DNA of 64,000 bases. Origin: Variovorax paradoxus (GTDB lineage Bacteria > Pseudomonadota > Gammaproteobacteria > Burkholderiales > Burkholderiaceae_C). Below are positions 44,517 through 51,624 of the stretch, one piece after another; the first letter of the stretch is position 1; the number at the start of each line of letters is the position of its first letter. A program made the translations under genes and the position numbers. The stretch covers positions 5,893,001-5,957,000 of the forward strand of contig NZ_CP045644.1 in NCBI RefSeq assembly GCF_009498455.1, given 5' to 3'. The notes beneath the pieces are model-generated. The model did not search any database. It was not told the origin of the DNA and was given only the letters and a program-made list of their open reading frames with translations.

Positions 44517-44774
44517 TCAGGACAGGTGCTTCCCAACAAGACCCGACATTTCGAACATCGTCACCTCTGGCTTGCCCATCACCGCTTGAAGCTTGGCATC
44601 ACAAAGGATATTGCGCTTGTTCGCTGGGTTCTGGAGGTTGTGCAGCTTGATGTAGTCCCACAGCAGCTTGGTGACCTCAGTTCGAGGCTGGGGTGCGGAG
44701 CCAATGACGGCTGCGAGCTCGACGCTGGGTGTCAGGGGGCGCGTGAACGCCGTTTGCTTCTTGGCAGTGGTCAT
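44517..44774 (-). CDS. SWIB-domain protein
   Basis: An 85-residue protein made almost only of a SWIB/MDM2-like domain: RPLTPSVELAAVIGS, PRTEVTKLLWDYIKLHNLQN, NKRNILCDAKLQAVMG and a final MFEMSGLVGKHL. Stand-alone bacterial SWIB proteins are known, mainly from chlamydiae and Burkholderiales; their function is poorly understood and may involve DNA or chromatin-like contacts. Here it occupies one array module bounded by palindromes at 44471 and 44898. Confidence 0.85.
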   Translation of the reverse strand: MTTAKKQTAFTRPLTPSVELAAVIGSAPQPRTEVTKLLWDYIKLHNLQNPANKRNILCDAKLQAVMGKPEVTMFEMSGLVGKHLS

Positions 44775-44897
44775 ATTTGTCTCGGCAAAGCGGTGAATTC
44801 TACGAACGCCCCAAAAGGTTTCGCCGGGCGCAGCCCCGGGCGGCGGTTGTGAGGCATGTCCGTCGATCAGTTCTTAGCAAAATGGAAGGCAGGCATG

Positions 44898-44926
44898 AAG
44901 GTCAGGTGTTGGCCGACTGCGGGCTT
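44898..44926 (+). repeat. Island palindrome copy
   Basis: GAAGGTCAGGTGTTGGCCGA then CTGCGGGCT; it shares GAAGGTC and TGTTGGCCGACTG with the copy at 42889, on the other strand. Lies 8 bases past the stop of the gene at 44934. Confidence 0.75.
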
Positions 44927-44933
44927 GGGACCA

Positions 44934-45233
44934 TTATTTGGCCATTAGGCCAACAGCGGCGGCCTTGAGCACTACGACGGCCTCGGCGGCTGAGGGCTGG
45001 TAGAGTTCGCGCCATGTGTCGTCCCAGCTCGCCGGTCGGCCCTCGTTCTCCCAATCTTCCAGCGCCACCGCGTTGACGATTTCAACCTCTAACCAGGCGC
45101 GCTGGTATCGCTCCAGACCAACAGCATCGGTTGAGCCGACGAAGGCGTCTTCCGACTGCTGAGCGAATTGCGCAAAGGCGAACACGTCATCCGTGGCCTT
45201 GAGGGCGAGTGCATCGAATTCCCGTCGATTCAT
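44934..45233 (-). CDS. Unknown small protein (array module)
   Basis: A 99-residue, acidic, soluble protein (MNRREFDALALKATDDVFAFAQFAQQ ... ARLEVEIVNAVALEDWENEGRPASWDDTWREL-like centre) with high Trp/Asp/Glu. ATG 45233 is preferred over an upstream TTG that would run through the palindrome at 45274. No family recognised. It fills exactly one module. Confidence 0.65.
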   Translation of the reverse strand: MNRREFDALALKATDDVFAFAQFAQQSEDAFVGSTDAVGLERYQRAWLEVEIVNAVALEDWENEGRPASWDDTWRELYQPSAAEAVVVLKAAAVGLMAK

Positions 45234-45273
45234 GTTGGGTGACGCATGGAGAAATTGAAGGTCGATGTTAGAC

Positions 45274-45299
45274 GACCGCCTTTGGCCGCTTGACGTCGG
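45274..45299 (+). repeat. Island palindrome copy
   Basis: GACCGCCTTTGGCCGCTTGA then CGTCGG; GACCG...CGTCGG gives an imperfect outer stem. Lies 4 bases past the stop of the gene at 45304. Confidence 0.65.
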
Positions 45300-45303
45300 T
45301 TGC

Positions 45304-45576
45304 TCATTGAGCGCCTTCAAGGGCCTCGATGTATGGCAGCACCTGTGGATGAGCCTGAACCCACTGCTCGCCCAAGTACGTCGCTACGGAGCCCGAGCCG
45401 ATGACGCTCTCGATAGACCCGAATTTCGAAGCGGCCTGCAGCAGGCCGTGGGCCGCATGCATTGCCCCTTCGCTCGCGGCCGACTCTGGCTCTCCAGCTT
45501 CGATGCCCCACTCCTTTTGAATAGCCACAATGAGTTTGCCAGCGGCAGCCTCAAGTGGTGTTCGTGAGCGTGTCAT
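45304..45576 (-). CDS. Unknown small protein (array module)
   Basis: A 90-residue soluble protein, MTRSRTPLEAAAGKLIVAIQKEWGIEAGEPESAASEGAMHAAHGLL..., mainly helical and Ala-rich, ending GEQWVQAHPQVLPYIEALEGAQ. ATG 45576 is chosen; a TTG at 45585 would add three residues. No family recognised. Fills one module between palindromes at 45274 and 45599. Confidence 0.65.
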   Translation of the reverse strand: MTRSRTPLEAAAGKLIVAIQKEWGIEAGEPESAASEGAMHAAHGLLQAASKFGSIESVIGSGSVATYLGEQWVQAHPQVLPYIEALEGAQ

Positions 45577-45598
45577 GGATGCCAATCTAACCTGCTTG

Positions 45599-45629
45599 TG
45601 AAGGTCCGGTTATGTCCGACTGTAGTCAA
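45599..45629 (+). repeat. Island palindrome copy
   Basis: TGAAGGTCCGGTTATGTCCG then ACTGTAGTCA; about 22 of 29 positions match the copy at 42889. Lies 38 bases past the stop of the gene at 45668 and 22 bases before the next start. Confidence 0.75.
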
Positions 45630-45667
45630 TTGCGTCACGGTCGCGAAGCGCGCGTGGCAGCTTGATC

Positions 45668-45952
45668 TCAGCGGTAGTCCGAGAGGCGTGTCGGATTTCC
45701 GGCCTTGATCACGTGACCATTGAACCTGACGTGCCAATCCGGGTCCCCCTCCTTGTGTGCGTGTATCTGAAGGCCACCATCCACGGGAGCTATATCAAGA
45801 GGCAAAAGGTTGTCCGTCGGTTGCGCAAGAAGCTCAACCTCATCGCCAGGCTCAAGGATTACCTCCTCCGGAACCATCTCAAGATACAGCGTCATGGCGA
45901 CAGCGGTTTTGTTCTTGAATTTGCCAACCACAGGGTAATTTTCTGGCGTCAT
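45668..45952 (-). CDS. Unknown small protein (array module)
   Basis: A 94-residue, beta-rich soluble protein (MTPENYPVVGKFKNKTAVAMTLYLEMVPEEVILEPGDEVELLAQP ... WHVRFNGHVIKAGNPTRLSDYR). The EVILEPGDEVELL turn looks like a small beta-sandwich. No family recognised. Its start codon lies 1 base from the palindrome at 45954. Confidence 0.65.
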   Translation of the reverse strand: MTPENYPVVGKFKNKTAVAMTLYLEMVPEEVILEPGDEVELLAQPTDNLLPLDIAPVDGGLQIHAHKEGDPDWHVRFNGHVIKAGNPTRLSDYR

Positions 45953-45953
45953 G

Positions 45954-45985
45954 ACGGAGGTCTAGTTATGGCCGCGACGCGTCAT
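45954..45985 (+). repeat. Island palindrome copy
   Basis: GGAGGTCTAGTTATGGCCGC then GACGCGTCATG; the AGGTCTNGTTATGGCCG core matches the copies at 45599 and 46317. Lies 20 bases past the barstar-like gene stop. Confidence 0.65.
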
Positions 45986-46005
45986 GCTTCGCGGCACTCT
46001 GAAAT

Positions 46006-46284
46006 CTAGTCCATATGGATGGCGATGGTCTTCGAATCGAGCGCAATTTTTTGCAGCGTGCGATAGAAATTGCCGTCCTGCCAACGGCGCAGGACGTCGG
46101 TGTTCACAAAGCGGAGCACGCACTCCCCAGGCCAACCTGGTCCCCCCGCGCTCAGTGCATCCCAGAGCGCGTCGAAATTGCGGCCAAAGAGTTGTGCACC
46201 CTCCGGTTGTGTCGTCGACAGGTAGGCTGCCCAAAAATCTGCTTCGTCGTTGAACTCACTGCAGTCGATGATGAATTCACGCAT
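46006..46284 (-). CDS. Barstar-like RNase inhibitor (orphan immunity protein)
   Basis: A 92-residue barstar-family protein: MREFIIDCSEFNDEADFWAAYLST gives the first strand and helix, and GAQLFGRNFDALWDAL matches the inhibitor's YGRNLDALWDCL segment that plugs the barnase active site. Barstar proteins neutralise secreted or injected RNases. No barnase-type toxin gene is seen in the window, so it may be an acquired immunity gene. It fills one module between palindromes at 45954 and 46317. Confidence 0.85.
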   Translation of the reverse strand: MREFIIDCSEFNDEADFWAAYLSTTQPEGAQLFGRNFDALWDALSAGGPGWPGECVLRFVNTDVLRRWQDGNFYRTLQKIALDSKTIAIHMD

Positions 46285-46316
46285 TACTCATGACGTTCGA
46301 AATTGAGGGGACGAGG

Positions 46317-46350
46317 TGGAAGTCTGCTATTGGCCGCGATGGGACCTTCA
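46317..46350 (+). repeat. Island palindrome copy
   Basis: GGAAGTCTGCTATTGGCCGC then GATGGGACCTTCA. Outer AAGTC...GGACCTT arms pair imperfectly. The TGA stop of the gene at 46348 is part of the element on the other strand. Confidence 0.75.
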
Positions 46351-46653
46351 AGGAACCAACTCACTGACTACGCCGATTCCGACAATCCTCGCACCTTCTA
46401 AGATCTGAAATTGTGATCCAACGACCAGATCCCCGTAGTCGACATCGGGTGCATAGATGAACGCGACCTCAGCATCTGTACAAATTCCGGGCTGAATCGG
46501 CTCGCTGGATTCATCGCCCGAAAAGACCACCCCCAAGTACTCTCCACTGCCGACGCGAAAGTGAGGTCTGTACTTTCGGGTCAAGTACGCGGGCATCGTT
46601 CGACCGCTAACTTCCGCGGCAACGAACTGAACTATCACCTTCGCACCGGGCAT
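46348..46653 (-). CDS. EF-Tu domain III-like small protein (array module)
   Basis: A 101-residue protein whose pattern, KVIVQFVAAEVSGRTMPAYLTRKYRPHFRVG at the start and FQILEGARIVGIGVVSELV at the end, resembles the C-terminal beta-barrel of EF-Tu (GRxTP...YRPQF ... FAIREGGRTVGAGVV). No GTPase domain is present. Free-standing proteins of this type are known to me only as hypotheticals. One array module; the stop overlaps the palindrome at 46317. Confidence 0.7.
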   Translation of the reverse strand: MPGAKVIVQFVAAEVSGRTMPAYLTRKYRPHFRVGSGEYLGVVFSGDESSEPIQPGICTDAEVAFIYAPDVDYGDLVVGSQFQILEGARIVGIGVVSELVP

Positions 46654-46704
46654 ATATTGGGCTTGATCGTATGACTGCTGTGGAACGAACTGGAGCCGGA
46701 TTGT

Positions 46705-46732
46705 GAGCGTCGGGTTCTGGCCGACTGTAGCC
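46705..46732 (+). repeat. Island palindrome copy
   Basis: GCGTCGGGTTCTGGCCGACT then GTAGCCGC; TGGCCGACTGTAGCC is identical to 15 bases of the copy at 42889. It separates the minus-strand modules from the methyltransferase gene. Confidence 0.75.
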
Positions 46733-46891
46733 GCACACCCGCATTGGTGATGGTCAGGATGTGAGCGAAGCCTGTTTGAAGGGTGCCGCAGCCGGCTAGG
46801 TCTGCTGCAGCCGGCGGCTGCGTTGGCGGTTCAGTTCGCCCTGTGAAGTCTTGGCCAGGACCACCGCGATATCCGGTCAGAATGGGAGCCT

Positions 46892-47848
46892 ATGCCTATG
46901 CAGCCCCTGTTCGACGCAATCGCTTCAATGTCCGCACCGGTGGATGCGCAGCGCATCTTCCACGGCCGCGGTGGGCTTCATCCCGAGTGCGCTCACTTGT
47001 CGCTCGACTTTTTCCCGCCGGTTTGGGTGTTGACCAGCTTCAAGCCTGCGACCGACGGCGAACTGGCTGCAATTGGCGCCGCACTGGAGCGTCGCTGGTC
47101 ACAGTTGGCACCGGGTGAAACGCTGCAATGGGTGTTTCAGTGCCGGCATGAAGGCCAGAGCAGCACACAACTTATGGGCGGTTCGGTGCCCGACCCGCAT
47201 TGGGTCACCGAGGAGGGCGCTCGCTATCGCGTTAACGTGGGCCGGGGCCAGAACCACGGGCTGTTTCTCGACATGGCCGAAGGACGGCGCTGGGTTCGTG
47301 CGTTTGTGAAGGCGCGCCCAGACGCCCGGTCGCGCGTCAAGGTGCTCAACCTGTTTGCTTACACCTGCGCGTTTTCGGTGGTCGCATTGCAGGCAGGGGC
47401 CCGGCACGTCACCAACCTGGACATGAGCAAGGGCGCTCTAGCCGTGGGGCAACAGAACCACCGCGCCAACGGCGTGCTCGCCGGCGCGAGCTTCCTCCCT
47501 CATGACCTTTTCAGTTCGTGGGGAAAAATCGCGCGCGGAGGCCCTTACGGGCTCGTCATCGTTGACCCACCAAGCTATCAAAAGGGAAGTTTCGTTGCGA
47601 CCAAGGACTACGCCCGACTGATTAAGCGCTTGCCTGACCTGCTGGAGCCCGACGGCCTTGTCCTGCTATGCCTCAATGCCCCAGAACTGGGACCAAAATT
47701 CCTGCAAGAGCAAATGAGCGCACTGGCGCCGGAGCTGGATTTCGTGAAAAGACTGGCGAATCCAAGCACCTTTCCCGACGTGTCCGACGAGCGGTCGTTG
47801 AAGGTGTTGGTGTACCGGGCACCGCCGGGTGTTCAACCTGAGGTCTGA
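46892..47848 (+). CDS. Class I SAM-dependent methyltransferase (RlmI-like)
   Basis: A 318-residue methyltransferase. Motif I is VLNLFAYTCAFSVVALQAGARHVTNLDMS and the catalytic-type motif IV is LVIVDPPSYQKGSF, as in RlmI/RlmKL-class rRNA methyltransferases. The N-terminal 120 residues are not a typical PUA domain. ATG 46892 with GGGAGCC upstream. It lies on the plus strand between palindromes at 46705 and 47923, opposite in direction to most island genes. Substrate is unknown; RNA cytosine is a reasonable guess from the motifs. Confidence 0.85.
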   Translation: MPMQPLFDAIASMSAPVDAQRIFHGRGGLHPECAHLSLDFFPPVWVLTSFKPATDGELAAIGAALERRWSQLAPGETLQWVFQCRHEGQSSTQLMGGSVPDPHWVTEEGARYRVNVGRGQNHGLFLDMAEGRRWVRAFVKARPDARSRVKVLNLFAYTCAFSVVALQAGARHVTNLDMSKGALAVGQQNHRANGVLAGASFLPHDLFSSWGKIARGGPYGLVIVDPPSYQKGSFVATKDYARLIKRLPDLLEPDGLVLLCLNAPELGPKFLQEQMSALAPELDFVKRLANPSTFPDVSDERSLKVLVYRAPPGVQPEV

Positions 47849-47922
47849 AGGGTGCGCTACGCATTAGCGCCACGGGCGGACGGCCCCATGGAGTGCCTTC
47901 GTGTGAATTGAAGCAAGCTGTC

Positions 47923-47951
47923 GAATGATTGGTCCTGGCCGATTGTGCCCC
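47923..47951 (+). repeat. Island palindrome copy next to the recombinase gene
   Basis: GAATGATTGGTCCTGGCCGA then TTGTGCCCC. It is the copy nearest the recombinase, about 137 bases before its start codon, and keeps the same orientation as the other plus-strand copies. If the array is integron-like, this is where an attI-type site would be expected. Confidence 0.6.
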
Positions 47952-48088
47952 TTGCCGTAGGTCAAACATAGCCGCGAAAGCTGATGCCTAACCCAGTGGA
48001 GAGCAGGCGCCGCTTGGACGCGGCATTCAGGACAGTTCCAGTCCTGACCGCGCATGCTCAGGCTCCCTCAACTCGATGGGAGACCATC

Positions 48089-48712
48089 ATGGAATCTGCA
48101 AACGCTGCAACCTGCCGCGCGCCCTGGAACAAGGGCAAGATCGTCGGCCAGAAGGCGCCTTTCAAGCTCAAGGACATTTGGGCGCTGCGGGTGCGGCTGC
48201 AACTGGAGGGCCGAGTGCGCGAACTCGCTCTCTTCAACTTGGGCCTGGACAGCAAGCTGCGAGGCTGCGATCTTGTTGGCCTGAAGGTCAGGGACGTCTG
48301 CCACGGGGAGCAGGTTGCACCACGGGCCACGGTGATGCAGCACAAGACGCAGCGTCCGGTGCAGTTTGAGCTCACGCCCGGAACCCGCGAGGCTGTGCAG
48401 GCGTGGATCCAGCGCACCGGACTGCGATCGGACGACTTCCTGTTCCCGAGCCGAATGCATGACTCGCCGCACCTCGGCACCCGGCAGTACGCCCGAATTC
48501 TTGGTGGCTGGGTCAGAGAGCTTGGATTAGATCCAGCCGACTACGGAACGCACTCGATGCGGCGGACAAAGGCGACGCTGATCTACCGGCGGACGAGGAA
48601 TCTCCGGGCGGTGCAGTTGCTGCTCGGCCACTCGAAGCTTGAGTCGACCGTCAGATACCTGGGCATCGAGGTAGATGACGCCCCCGAGATCTCGGAGCAG
48701 ACGGAAATCTGA
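48089..48712 (+). CDS. Catalytic-domain-only tyrosine recombinase
   Basis: A 207-residue integrase lacking the usual N-terminal SAM-like core-binding domain. Catalytic residues are visible: Arg in DSKLRGCDLVGL, Lys in HKTQRPVQF, HxxR in GTHSMRRTKATLIY, then His and Tyr in LLLGHSKLESTVRYLG. It begins MESANAATCRAPWNKGKIVGQ. ATG 48089 has GGGAG upstream; a longer start at 47984 adds residues that do not match the family. It diverges from the short-gene array to its left. Similar short recombinases are common in proteobacteria, with unclear function. Confidence 0.88.
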   Translation: MESANAATCRAPWNKGKIVGQKAPFKLKDIWALRVRLQLEGRVRELALFNLGLDSKLRGCDLVGLKVRDVCHGEQVAPRATVMQHKTQRPVQFELTPGTREAVQAWIQRTGLRSDDFLFPSRMHDSPHLGTRQYARILGGWVRELGLDPADYGTHSMRRTKATLIYRRTRNLRAVQLLLGHSKLESTVRYLGIEVDDAPEISEQTEI

Positions 48713-48735
48713 GCGAGCGACGATTGAGCGGCGCA

Positions 48736-48759
48736 GATCCGTCCGTCGTGAGACGGATC
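48736..48759. repeat. Perfect 8-bp hairpin downstream of the recombinase
   Basis: GATCCGTC (48736-48743) and GACGGATC (48752-48759) around an 8-base loop, 24 bases after the recombinase stop. It may be a transcript end or a recombination site. The following 235 bases to the next gene hold partial palindrome-like strings (TGACCTCCGCTTTGAGCG near 48898) but no gene. Confidence 0.45.
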
Positions 48760-48994
48760 GATGCGCTGCCAGATGGCTTGATTGCAGCGCACAGCAGACA
48801 TTCGGCGGGCCGCGCCGACTGACCGCAACCAGTCTGGAGCGGGCATGCCCAACGCGCAGCTACGCAGCGATTACCGACATAAGCATCGAAGCTATTGACC
48901 TCCGCTTTGAGCGAAAGATCGAAGCAGTCGCCTGATTTCATTGCTCACCTCACGAGCCCCCGGGCGAGCCTCTCAGAAGTACAGGAAGCCGGGC

Positions 48995-49966
48995 TCAGAC
49001 AAGCCCTGCAAGCCGTCCGCGAATCAGCGTGTGCGCATCGTCAACGATCTGTGAGATGAGATCCTGCACGGATGGGATATCCCGGATGAGTCCGGCCACC
49101 ATGCCGCAGGACCAGGCGCCTGCATCCATCTGGCCCGAACGCATGACCTTCGGATAGACACCGCCCACTTCCGAGACGATGTCCTCGAAGGTGATCCGGG
49201 AGCCAAGCTGGCGCTCTTTCTCCAGCAACCGATCCACGCCGGCATTCCTCAAGACACGCTCGGTGTTGCGCAAGGGGCGCATGACGAGTCGCGTGTCCAA
49301 CTCGGACGCTTCGAGGATCGCCTGCTTGACGTTGGCGTGCACCGGCGCCTCGACCGTTGCCAGAAAGCGCGTCCCCATATTGATCCCATCGGCGCCCAAT
49401 GCCAGGGCCGCGACCAGCGAACGGGCATCAGCCATGCCTCCAGAGGCCAGGAACGGGATCTGCAGTTCATCGGCCGCACGAGGCAGCAGAATGAAATTGG
49501 GCACGTCGTCTTCACCCGGATGCCCGCCGCATTCGAAGCCATCGACGCTCACCGCATCGCAGCCGATCTCCTGCGCCTTGAGAGCATGGCGCACGGAGGT
49601 GCACTTGTGGATCACCTTGACGCCCGCTTCGTGAAGCATCGGCAACCATTTTTGGGGGTTGTTCCCAGCCGTCTCCACGATCCTCACGCCCCCGTCGAGG
49701 ATGGCTCGGATGTAGCCGGGGTAGTCCGGCGGTGTGCTGGCGGGCAAGAAGGTCAGGTTGACTGCGAAGGGCTTGTCGGTCATTTCGCGGCAACGCGCAA
49801 TCTCTCGGGCCAGATCACTGGGGGTGGGTTGGGTCAGCGCCGTCAGGGTGCCGATGCCGCCTGCATTCGATACGGCCGAGGCCAACTCCGCCAAGCCGAC
49901 GAAGTGCATGCCTCCCTGCATGATCGGATGCTGGACGCCAAAGAGTTCTGTGATGCGTGTTTTCAT
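48995..49966 (-). CDS. Nitronate monooxygenase/NAD(P)H-dependent flavin oxidoreductase
   Basis: A 323-residue FMN TIM-barrel enzyme of the 2-nitropropane dioxygenase family: MKTRITELFGVQHPIMQGGMHFVG, the flavin loops GGIGTLTAL and ECGGHPGEDDVPNFILLP, and SGGMADARSLVAALALGADGINMGTRFLAT. It oxidises alkyl nitronates or acts as a reductase in some pathways. Last gene of a five-gene leftward operon led by an acyl-CoA ligase, 7 bases after a Bug receptor gene. Confidence 0.9.
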   Translation of the reverse strand: MKTRITELFGVQHPIMQGGMHFVGLAELASAVSNAGGIGTLTALTQPTPSDLAREIARCREMTDKPFAVNLTFLPASTPPDYPGYIRAILDGGVRIVETAGNNPQKWLPMLHEAGVKVIHKCTSVRHALKAQEIGCDAVSVDGFECGGHPGEDDVPNFILLPRAADELQIPFLASGGMADARSLVAALALGADGINMGTRFLATVEAPVHANVKQAILEASELDTRLVMRPLRNTERVLRNAGVDRLLEKERQLGSRITFEDIVSEVGGVYPKVMRSGQMDAGAWSCGMVAGLIRDIPSVQDLISQIVDDAHTLIRGRLAGLV

Positions 49967-49973
49967 GGTCGGC

Positions 49974-50936
49974 TTACTTTCTGCTCAGGCCCAGCAGGTC
50001 GAGAATTTCCTTCTCCTGCTTCATGGTGTCGATCGCGAACTTGTGGAAATCCGCCGGGCTTCTGTACTCCGGTTCCATGTCGTAGCGCGCCAGGGCCCGC
50101 TTGAACTCGGGCTGGTGCATCGCCTGTTTGAAGGCGTCGTGCAGCTTGGTCACGATGGCGGGATCCATCCCTTTGGGTCCCACCAGGCCCCAGTGCGATG
50201 TCTGCGTCAATGGAATGCCGACCTCGTGCAGCGTCGGAGCATCCGGGAAGCTCTCCATCCGCTTGCTGCCCCAGGTCACAAGCAGGCGCATCTTTCCATC
50301 TTTGACAAATGGCGCCCATGCAGAGGTCTCCGCCGCCGACTCGATCTGGCTGCCCATGAGGGCCTGCATCGTTTCCCCGGTCCCCTTGTAGGGAATGTGG
50401 TTCAGCTTGATCCCGGCCTTCCTGGAGATCTGCTCCATCGTGAGATGGTTCGTCGTGGCCACGCCCGGCGTGCCATAGGTGAGCTCGCCTGGCCTGGCCT
50501 TGGCGGCCGCAACATAGTCCTGCCACGTCTTGATCGGTGAAGTCGACGGCACCACGATGCCGAACGAGTAACCGGTCAGGCCGATGATGTAGGTCAGATC
50601 CGTGGCCGGATTCCATTTCACGTCAGTCGTATACGGGAGGCGATAGATCCCCAGCGAGGCAATGCCCAGCGTGTACCCGTCCTTGCTCGAGCTTTGCATG
50701 ACGATCCCCGGCAAGGTGCCTCCGGCGCCTGGGCGGTTCTCGATGACGACCGGCTGCTTGAGGATCCTCGAGACAGAGTCGGCCAGCACCCGCATCGGCG
50801 TGTCTGTCGATCCACCGGGCGCGAACCCGATGACGATCTTGATCGGGCGTGCGGGATAGGTCTCCTGGGCCGATGCGGGCTGGGCGAATGCTGCGCCGAG
50901 CGCCAACAGACAGGCGAAGGTTCTTGTTCTGGTCAT
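49974..50936 (-). CDS. Bug-family solute receptor
   Basis: A 320-residue exported protein with signal MTRTRTFACLLALGAAFAQPASAQ. YPARPIKIVIGFAPGGSTDTPMRVLAD and KQPVVIENRPGAGGTLPGIVMQ are Bug signatures; GYTLGIASLG and HIPYKGTGETMQALMGSQIES follow. It is the fourth gene of the operon, which suggests it captures that pathway's aromatic or nitro substrate. Confidence 0.9.
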   Translation of the reverse strand: MTRTRTFACLLALGAAFAQPASAQETYPARPIKIVIGFAPGGSTDTPMRVLADSVSRILKQPVVIENRPGAGGTLPGIVMQSSSKDGYTLGIASLGIYRLPYTTDVKWNPATDLTYIIGLTGYSFGIVVPSTSPIKTWQDYVAAAKARPGELTYGTPGVATTNHLTMEQISRKAGIKLNHIPYKGTGETMQALMGSQIESAAETSAWAPFVKDGKMRLLVTWGSKRMESFPDAPTLHEVGIPLTQTSHWGLVGPKGMDPAIVTKLHDAFKQAMHQPEFKRALARYDMEPEYRSPADFHKFAIDTMKQEKEILDLLGLSRK

Positions 50937-50960
50937 GTTCTGGTGTTTCCGATATCTGGC

Positions 50961-51578
50961 TCAGCGGCTGCGCACGCGATTGATCTCAACCTCGACGTCG
51001 TCCAGGCGATCCTTGCCAAAGAAGATTTCCTCTCCGACGAAGAAGGTGGGCGAGCCGAAAGCCCCCCGCGCGTGTGCATCCTGCGTATTGGCCAACAGCC
51101 GGCTCTTGACGTCCGGCGACTGGCTCGCGGCCATCAGCGCAGACGCGTCAAGACCGGCGGCGGTCAGTTCGCCGGCGATGACCTCTGGTTCGTCCATCTT
51201 CTTCTCGCGCTCCCACATGCTGGCGAACACAGCGTCGACGTAGGGCTTGAAGCAGCCCAAGGACTGGGCTGCAACGGCCCCGCGCATGATCTGCAGGGTA
51301 TTGATCGGAAAATGCGGATTGCGTCTGTACGCGGTCAGCCCGTGCTTGTTGACGAAGCGATCGAGCTCGAGCAGGTCATAGGCGCGCTTGGCCGGAATCT
51401 GCGCATTGGTTTCTGCGGGTGAGCGGTTGTTGCTCAACTTGAACAGCCCCCCCAGCAGGATCGGGATGTATTCGAACTTGGCGGTGCTCCTGGCCTCGAT
51501 CTGGGGAATGACCTTGTGGCTCAGATAGGCGTTGGGGCTTCCGAAGTCGAACAGGAATTGGACGGTGATCAGGTTCAT
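50961..51578 (-). CDS. 2-hydroxychromene-2-carboxylate isomerase/DsbA-family protein
   Basis: A 205-residue thioredoxin-fold protein without CxxC. VQFLFDFGSPNAYLSHKVIPQIE carries the Ser-Pro of HCCA isomerases and kappa-class GSTs in place of the DsbA cysteines. The helical insert and a final FGSPTFFVGEEIFFGKDRLDDVE match the family. ATG 51578 is chosen as it begins this strand. It lies 24 bases upstream of the Bug gene in the same operon and may isomerise a ring-cleavage or GSH adduct intermediate. Confidence 0.88.
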   Translation of the reverse strand: MNLITVQFLFDFGSPNAYLSHKVIPQIEARSTAKFEYIPILLGGLFKLSNNRSPAETNAQIPAKRAYDLLELDRFVNKHGLTAYRRNPHFPINTLQIMRGAVAAQSLGCFKPYVDAVFASMWEREKKMDEPEVIAGELTAAGLDASALMAASQSPDVKSRLLANTQDAHARGAFGSPTFFVGEEIFFGKDRLDDVEVEINRVRSR

Positions 51579-51624
51579 GGCTTGGATTTGCTTTCCTTCA
51601 ATGTCTCGGGTGGCGCGCACCGCG

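Noticed and set aside
44471..44517. Canonical integron attC between the SWIB gene and its neighbour
   Set aside because: AAC and GTT strings occur near 44491 and 44508, but no RYYYAAC/GTTRRRY pair with proper spacing was found, so I call only the island palindrome there.
42829..48759. CRISPR array
   Set aside because: Repeats are imperfect, 300-400 bases apart and separated by ORFs, unlike CRISPR repeats with 30-40 base spacers; no cas genes are seen.
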